This document shows positions 21,995 to 26,171 of a stretch of 26,171 bases of DNA, piece after piece. A model generated the notes under the pieces. The model searched no databases. It was given only the letters and a program-made list of their open reading frames with translations, and was not told the origin of the DNA. The stretch spans positions 1-26,171 of the forward strand of contig CAZULC010000022.1 in NCBI GenBank assembly GCA_964621165.1, read 5' to 3'. This DNA comes from UMGS1696 sp964621165. GTDB lineage: Bacteria; Bacillota; Clostridia; Oscillospirales; CAG-272. How positions within the stretch are numbered: the first letter of the stretch is position 1; every line of letters begins with the position of its first letter. The position numbers were made by a program, and so were the translations under genes.

Positions 21995-22195
21995 TTATTT
22001 TTTCTTTTTGCTTTTGATGATGATTACCGTGATGATAAAGAACAAAAGAACCGCCGCTGATACGCATAGAAGTCCTATTACCATTGTAAAAGTGTCGCTG
22101 GTGGCAGGTGCAGGAACCGTTTCACTTGCGAAAACCGCGGTGGTCATAATTAAAATGCACATTAAAGATAAAAGCAGGCTTATGTATTTGCGCAT
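21995..22195 (-). CDS. very small membrane protein with signal peptide, unknown function
   Basis: I do not recognise this 66-residue protein. A signal peptide (MRKYISLLLSLMCILIMTTA, likely cut after VFA) is followed by only about a dozen polar residues (SETVPAPATSDT), a second hydrophobic helix (VIGLLCVSAAVLLFFIITVI), and a tail of Lys. The layout PATSDT, helix, Lys tail resembles a sortase sorting signal, but the LPxTG motif is not met. GGGAGGAG lies 7 nt before the ATG, a strong site. It is alone behind its own promoter. Small membrane peptide or degenerate cell-wall anchor are the options. Confidence 0.65.
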   Translation of the reverse strand: MRKYISLLLSLMCILIMTTAVFASETVPAPATSDTFTMVIGLLCVSAAVLLFFIITVIIIKSKKKK

Positions 22196-22234
22196 GTACT
22201 TGCTCCTCCCTTGGAATACATAAATTCTATTTGT

Positions 22235-22263
22235 ATTTTATCACACTATTACGGAAAAAGCAA
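22235..22263 (-). promoter_or_regulatory. promoter of the small membrane protein gene
   Basis: On the minus strand TTGCTT (22263-22258) and TAAAAT (22240-22235) are separated by 17 nt. Confidence 0.55.
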
Positions 22264-22283
22264 TAGATTTTGAATTTTTTTCG

Positions 22284-22322
22284 AAAAAAAGCCCGCCGGA
22301 CGAATAATTCAATCAAGCGAGC
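22284..22322 (-). terminator. terminator of the fumarate-reductase-like operon
   Basis: On the minus strand GCTCGC (22322-22317) pairs with GCGGGC (22296-22291), six pairs with one G-U, followed directly by seven T (22290-22284). It lies 27 nt after the last gene of the operon. Confidence 0.55.
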
Positions 22323-22348
22323 GTTATTCTTTTTTATTTTGCGGCTTT

Positions 22349-22657
22349 TTACGCTTCTCTGTCGAGTCTTGAGTTGCGGAAGTAGAGTGCTACGTCTATC
22401 GAAATCATTACAAAGTTCAACATGTAGAAGAAGAAGCTGAGTCCGAAGAGGAGGTTGACTTCAACTCCGTCCGCTATCTGTATGATTTTGCGAACGATTC
22501 CGCATATGTAGCCGAGGAGCAGGAACACCTCAAAGAAGAGGCTCTTGCCCTTTGCCGTGCGGGAAATCAGGGATTTGCGGATTGAAATAGGCCACGAAAG
22601 TCCAAAACAGAATATAGTCAGAGCTTCCAGAAGGTCCGTTATCATTGCTGTTGTCAT
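22349..22657 (-). CDS. small PQ-loop/SemiSWEET-like membrane protein
   Basis: The 102-residue protein has three predicted helices: about 5-25, 40-60 and 70-92. The segment SWPISIRKSLISRTAKGKS after helix 1 resembles the loop of PQ-loop proteins, where a Pro-Gln dipeptide bends the helix; here Gln is replaced by Ile. SemiSWEET transporters have this size and fold and work as dimers, but the match is distant. It begins 24 nt after the flavoprotein gene with AAAGGCAG upstream, so it is the last gene of the fumarate-reductase-like operon. It could be a partner of that complex or an unrelated transporter. Confidence 0.65.
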   Translation of the reverse strand: MTTAMITDLLEALTIFCFGLSWPISIRKSLISRTAKGKSLFFEVFLLLGYICGIVRKIIQIADGVEVNLLFGLSFFFYMLNFVMISIDVALYFRNSRLDREA

Positions 22658-22681
22658 GGGAAAACTGCCTTTCTGATTTTG

Positions 22682-24286
22682 TTAGATTCTGTTGCTCCGT
22701 CTTGTGTAGTCGGGGAGCAGCTTGGGGGATACGGTATCGTCTTCGATTCCGGCGTTCTTTCTCTCAGCGGCGAACTTGTCGAGGTGCTCGAGAGTCAGCT
22801 TGCCGACTGTAACGTTCTTTGACTTTTCCGACGCGTGCTTTCCGGCGTTTCTGCCGAATACGATAACGTCGAGAAGGGAGTTGCCCATGAGTCTGTTTCT
22901 GCCGTGGATTCCGCCTACTACTTCACCGGCCGCGAAGAGGTTTTCAACTCCCGTCATGCCGTCGGAGGTTATGTCGAGACCGCCGTTCTGGTAGTGGAGG
23001 GTGGGGTAAACGAGAATCGGCTCTTTTCTGATGTCGATGCCATACTTGCCGAACATTCTCATCATGGCGGGGATTCTCTTCTCGATTGTTCCCTCACCGC
23101 CCTTTATTTCAATCATGGGAGTGTCAAGCCATACGCCAACTCCCTGTGCGGTCTGTACACCGTTTCCTCTCGCGGTGCATTCGCGGATGATGGACGCGGC
23201 TGATACGTCACGGGTTTCCAGCGGGTGCATGAAGACCTCGCCGTTTACATTGACCAGCTTTGCGCCCAGTGAGCGGACCTTTTCCGTAACAAGTGCGCCA
23301 AAAATCTGCTCGGGATATGCGGCACCTGTGGGATGGTACTGGAGTGTGTCCGCGTAAAGGAGCTTTGCGCCGACTCTGTAGCCGAGGATGAGTCCGTCAG
23401 CCGTTGCGCCGTAGTGGTTGGACGTGGGGAATCCCTGATAATGGAGACGTCCAGCGCCGCCGGTTGCGAGGATTACGGTCTTAGCTCTCGCCACCATAAG
23501 CTCACGTGTTTCCATGTTCATGAGGACAGCACCCGCGCAATTTCCGTTTTCGTCCAGAATCAGTTCTATAGCTGAGGTGAAGTCAACTACCGGAATACCC
23601 CGGTTGATTACCTCATCGCGGAGGGTTCTCATGATTTCAGCTCCGGAATAGTCCTTTGCGGCGTGCATTCTCTTTCTGGATGTACCGCCGCCGTGAGTCG
23701 TAATCATGGTTCCGTCGGGAGCCTTGTCGAACTCAACGCCGAGACTGCTGAGCCACTGGATTGCCTCAGGGGCTTCGTTTACTAATTTGTAGAGAAGCTC
23801 GGGCTTAGCCGCGAAATGTCCGCCGCCGAATGCGTCAATGTAGTGGATTGCGGGGCTGTCGTTGGGCTTATCCGCCGCCTGAATACCGCCCTCTGCCATC
23901 ATTGTGTTTGCGTCCCCTATACGAAGCTTTGTCACAATCATGACCTTTGCGCTGTTGTTGTCAGCCTCGATTGCAGCAGACGCACCCGCACCGCCACCGC
24001 CAATGATGAGAACGTCAACGTCGTAGTCAACCTTGTCGAGGTCCACCTTCGCGGGGGTGATTCTGGAGTTCGCCTGAAGGAGTACCGCCAGCTCATGGGG
24101 TACTTTTTCGCCCGCGTTTACTCCGATTTTCAGTGTGCTGAACTCGGATTTCTTATAGTCGGGGTGATAGGTTTCAAGGAGCGCGTCCTTTTCCTCGGCG
24201 GTCATTCTGCGGGGTTCGAGAACTGTGTTGGCTTCGCGCGCAGCTTCCACCTTTTTCATGGATTCATACATACTGCCTGTGTACAT
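22682..24286 (-). CDS. fumarate reductase / succinate dehydrogenase-like flavoprotein
   Basis: The catalytic flavin subunit of the FrdA/SdhA/TfrA superfamily, 534 residues. The FAD motif VLIIGGGGAGASAA begins near 93, after an N-terminal extension of about 90 residues with no FAD sequence. Other landmarks are EGGIQAA, THGGGTSRKRM (substrate and FAD region), ILATGGAGRL, QYHPTG with the substrate His, RDVSAASI with the catalytic-type Arg, and IHGRNRLMGNSLLD near the C terminus. It follows the iron-sulfur subunit by 18 nt with AGGAAAA before the ATG. Fumarate is the most likely substrate in an anaerobe, although another unsaturated acid is possible. Confidence 0.88.
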   Translation of the reverse strand: MYTGSMYESMKKVEAAREANTVLEPRRMTAEEKDALLETYHPDYKKSEFSTLKIGVNAGEKVPHELAVLLQANSRITPAKVDLDKVDYDVDVLIIGGGGAGASAAIEADNNSAKVMIVTKLRIGDANTMMAEGGIQAADKPNDSPAIHYIDAFGGGHFAAKPELLYKLVNEAPEAIQWLSSLGVEFDKAPDGTMITTHGGGTSRKRMHAAKDYSGAEIMRTLRDEVINRGIPVVDFTSAIELILDENGNCAGAVLMNMETRELMVARAKTVILATGGAGRLHYQGFPTSNHYGATADGLILGYRVGAKLLYADTLQYHPTGAAYPEQIFGALVTEKVRSLGAKLVNVNGEVFMHPLETRDVSAASIIRECTARGNGVQTAQGVGVWLDTPMIEIKGGEGTIEKRIPAMMRMFGKYGIDIRKEPILVYPTLHYQNGGLDITSDGMTGVENLFAAGEVVGGIHGRNRLMGNSLLDVIVFGRNAGKHASEKSKNVTVGKLTLEHLDKFAAERKNAGIEDDTVSPKLLPDYTRRSNRI

Positions 24287-24304
24287 TTTTCCTGCGCTCC
24301 TCTC

Positions 24305-24979
24305 TTATTTCTCAATTTCTCTATTATTATAGAGCTCTTTCATTTCTTCAATGGGCTTCTGCATAAGGCTCTCGAGTAGCTCCTCGAATGTGCCGTCCTT
24401 GATTTCCTTGACTCTGTTGTTCAGGTGTTCACAGTCGGGCGCGAGGTATTTGCCGTTGAGTCTGCGGGAGAGCATGGCAACCTGCGGGTGTGAAATTCCG
24501 GCGGGGCAGCGGGATGAGCATACGCCGCACATTACGCAGTCGAAGGATTCCTCGGCACATTTCGCGAAATCCCCTCTCTGGGCATACGCAATGTACTGCA
24601 TTACGTTAAGCCCCTGTGTGCAGGACTTTGTGCATGCGTTGCATCCGATGCAGGAGTAAACCTCGGGGTAGAGCTGCATCATTACGGCTTCCGAGGGCTT
24701 GATTTTCTCCATGTCATAGACCTGCTTAACCAGTGGGAAGAAAGGAAGCGTCGCTATGTACATGTTCTCTTCTACTTTTGTCTGGCAGGCAAGGCACACT
24801 TTAAGCTCGCTGTTTCCTTTAATTCTGTAAATTGTAGCGCAGGCTCCGCAGAAACCGTTGCGGCATCCGCATCCCCGCACAAGCTGATAGCCGGCGTATT
24901 CCATTGCTCCCATTATGGTAAGTCTGGAAGGAACTTCATACTGCTTGCCCATCAGAAATACATGAACCATGTTTTCCAT
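24305..24979 (-). CDS. fumarate reductase-like iron-sulfur subunit
   Basis: The 224-residue protein moves electrons to the flavoprotein. The N-terminal ferredoxin domain has GCGCRNGFCGAC (Cys39, Cys44, Cys47) and a further VCLAC for a 2Fe-2S cluster. The helical domain carries two 4Fe-4S motifs, CIGCNACTKSC and CVMCGVCSSRC. This differs from classical FrdB, which binds 2Fe-2S, 4Fe-4S and 3Fe-4S, and is closer to the N-terminal half of TfrB of thiol:fumarate reductase without its CCG domains. TTGGAG precedes the ATG. It lies 44 nt after the electron-transfer subunit gene. Confidence 0.88.
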   Translation of the reverse strand: MENMVHVFLMGKQYEVPSRLTIMGAMEYAGYQLVRGCGCRNGFCGACATIYRIKGNSELKVCLACQTKVEENMYIATLPFFPLVKQVYDMEKIKPSEAVMMQLYPEVYSCIGCNACTKSCTQGLNVMQYIAYAQRGDFAKCAEESFDCVMCGVCSSRCPAGISHPQVAMLSRRLNGKYLAPDCEHLNNRVKEIKDGTFEELLESLMQKPIEEMKELYNNREIEK

Positions 24980-25023
24980 ATATTTTCTCCAATAATATTA
25001 CGTTCAAATATAAACGGATTTTA

Positions 25024-25848
25024 TCAATATTCGTCCGGAAGCTCATCAAGCTGGTCGAAGCGGAACACGGGTCCGTCCTTGCAGACGTATTTTGAGCCGA
25101 TATTGCATCTGCCGCATTTGCCCACGCCGCACTTCATCCGCAGCTCCATTGTGGTGTAAATCTGCGTCTTCTTGAAGCCCAGCTCCATGAGGTTCTGCAG
25201 AGTGAACTTGATCATAACCGGAGGTCCGCATACGAGAACGGTTTTCTTGATGTCGGGCTCCAGCTCCTTGACGTAGTTGGGAACAAATCCCACGTGACCG
25301 TCCCAGCCTTCCTGAGCGCGGTCGATTGTCAGGTTCACTTCAACTCCGTCGTCAGCCATCCATTCGTCGATGATTTCGTGGTAGTCAACGAGGTCGTCCT
25401 TTGAGCGGGAGCCGTAGATCACCTGAACCTTGCCGTAGTTTTCGCGGTTTGCACGGACGTAGTTGATTACGGAACGGAGAGGTGCAAGACCGATACCGCC
25501 GGCGATGAAGAGCAGATCCTTTCCCTTCAGGTCCCCTTCAACCGGGAAGGGCTTGCCGTAGGGACCGCGGATTGTCACCTGCTGACCAACGTCCATCATG
25601 TGGAGCCATTCGGTGAGGCAGCCGCATTTTTTGATGGAAAACTCCATGTAGTCCTTGTTCGTGGGGGAGGAGGTAATAGAGAACATAGCCTCGCCTACTC
25701 CGGGAATTGACAGCATTGCGCACTGACCGGGCATATGCTCAAAGGGCTTCTTTCCGTCGGGAGTCAGCACTCTGAAGGTTTTTACGTCGGGCGTGTCGAT
25801 TCTTATGTCGGTAACGACGCCGAGATAGGGAATCAAAGTTTCAGTCAT
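25024..25848 (-). CDS. FAD/NAD(P)-binding iron-sulfur electron-transfer subunit (hydrogenase gamma / AsrB / PyrK type)
   Basis: The 274-residue protein belongs to the ferredoxin-NADP reductase superfamily. The FAD domain has PGQCAMLSIPG and MFSITSSP, and the NAD(P) domain has FIAGGIGLAPLRSVI, VIYGSRS and VLVCGPPVMI. A C-terminal 2Fe-2S motif, MKCGVGKCGRC with a later Cys in YVCKDGP, matches PyrK, sulfhydrogenase gamma and AsrB. It accepts electrons from NAD(P)H, or passes them back. Its ATG overlaps the stop of the upstream 4Fe-4S protein by 4 bp, so the two are coupled. The flavoprotein and iron-sulfur genes follow, so it probably feeds fumarate reduction. Confidence 0.9.
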   Translation of the reverse strand: MTETLIPYLGVVTDIRIDTPDVKTFRVLTPDGKKPFEHMPGQCAMLSIPGVGEAMFSITSSPTNKDYMEFSIKKCGCLTEWLHMMDVGQQVTIRGPYGKPFPVEGDLKGKDLLFIAGGIGLAPLRSVINYVRANRENYGKVQVIYGSRSKDDLVDYHEIIDEWMADDGVEVNLTIDRAQEGWDGHVGFVPNYVKELEPDIKKTVLVCGPPVMIKFTLQNLMELGFKKTQIYTTMELRMKCGVGKCGRCNIGSKYVCKDGPVFRFDQLDELPDEY

Positions 25849-26171
25849 TGTTTGTCGTCCTCCTTTGAGGAAAGAATTTTCATAACCTTAACTATATTCA
25901 TGTGAATCGGGCATGAAGCGAGACATCTTCCGCAGCCTACGCAGCCGAATATTTCCCCGTTGTTTTCCGGAAAATACACCAGCTTGTGCATGAATCTCTG
26001 GCGGAAGCGTTCCTTCTGGGTGAGTCTGGGGTTGCTGCCCGCCATTTTGGTGAAATCGGAGTACATGCAGCTGTCCCAGCACCTGAATCTCTTGATTCCG
26101 TGACCGGTATCGTAGTCGCGGATGTCGTAGCACTGGCAGGTGGGGCATACGAATGTGCAGGTTCCGCAGCC
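25845..26171 (-). CDS. 4Fe-4S dicluster protein (hydrogenase beta / AsrA type), C-terminal part
   Basis: The frame stays open to the edge of the window, so the N terminus is missing; 108 codons are visible. The first residues read GCGTCTFVCPTCQCYDI, then a basic stretch, then CVGCGRCLASCPIHMNIVKV, which together are ligands for two 4Fe-4S clusters. In sulfhydrogenase beta subunits and AsrA the clusters receive electrons from the paired FAD/NAD(P) subunit, which here follows with a 4-bp overlap. An ATG within the frame (26066) lies between the Cys motifs and is not the start. Confidence 0.88.
   Translation of the reverse strand, partial: GCGTCTFVCPTCQCYDIRDYDTGHGIKRFRCWDSCMYSDFTKMAGSNPRLTQKERFRQRFMHKLVYFPENNGEIFGCVGCGRCLASCPIHMNIVKVMKILSSKEDDKQ

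Noticed and set aside
22275..22290. Perfect palindrome TTTTTTTCGAAAAAAA
   Set aside because: It is explained by the T-run of the operon terminator next to an AT-rich promoter spacer; no sign of a protein site.
23816..24379. 187-codon plus-strand ORF
   Set aside because: It is antisense to the FAD-binding end of the flavoprotein and has no start signals or domain.

Overview
The window looks like a chromosomal stretch from a low-to-mid GC anaerobic Firmicute of the class Clostridia, probably an Oscillospiraceae/Ruminococcaceae-type gut bacterium. The basis is AGGAGG-type ribosome binding sites, consensus sigma-A promoters in AT-rich spacers, a one-piece tmRNA beside smpB, a PadR/DUF2812 pair, an Lsa-like ABC-F protein, an ECF-type vitamin transporter subunit and a soluble iron-sulfur fumarate-reductase-like cluster. 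This placement is inference; no rRNA is present. No insertion sequence, phage gene, CRISPR array or tRNA gene was found.

Layout. 1-1020: ssrA (tmRNA) and smpB on the minus strand. 1120-2093: PadR regulator and its DUF2812 membrane partner. 2102-3321: WecG/TagA-type glycosyltransferase and an acyl carrier protein, minus strand. 3353-6169: a plus-strand operon of a sugar isomerase/epimerase-like TIM barrel, an anchored protein of unknown function and an anaerobic sulfatase-maturase-like radical SAM enzyme. 6272-6742: ybaK. 6861-11979: a PTS_EIIC_2-like permease, a GH38 alpha-mannosidase and a PHP phosphoesterase, closed by a bidirectional terminator. 11989-15365: aconitase and isocitrate dehydrogenase, the oxidative route from citrate to 2-oxoglutarate. 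15413-17250: Lsa-like ABC-F protein behind a long leader that reads as a transcription attenuator. 17258-17902: TRIC-type membrane protein. 18000-19952: M42 aminopeptidase and sfsA. 20006-20657: DUF5662 protein. 20706-21985: promoter, cobalamin riboswitch, DUF4430 lipoprotein and ECF substrate-binding membrane subunit. 21995-22263: very small membrane protein. 22284-26171: five minus-strand genes for a PQ-loop-like protein, fumarate-reductase-like flavoprotein and iron-sulfur subunits, an FAD/NAD(P)-binding electron-transfer subunit and a truncated 4Fe-4S protein.

Most interesting: two 113-nt segments (13213-13325 minus and 18062-18174 plus) align without gaps at about 79% identity by eye. 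They fold into the same two-domain structure, with compensatory changes in three helices. Each lies in the untranslated region just before a gene, icd in one case and the M42 aminopeptidase in the other. This looks like a structured RNA or a structured dispersed repeat that I cannot assign to a known family. Next are the ABC-F attenuator with its short leader ORF, the B12-riboswitch-controlled lipoprotein/ECF pair, and the anchor-less NAD(P)H-to-fumarate electron-transfer cluster.

Genes working together (inference). acn and icd share a consensus promoter and make 2-oxoglutarate for glutamate. The fumarate-reductase-like cluster would consume reducing equivalents from NAD(P)H. The isomerase, radical SAM, permease, mannosidase and PHP genes suggest glycan use.
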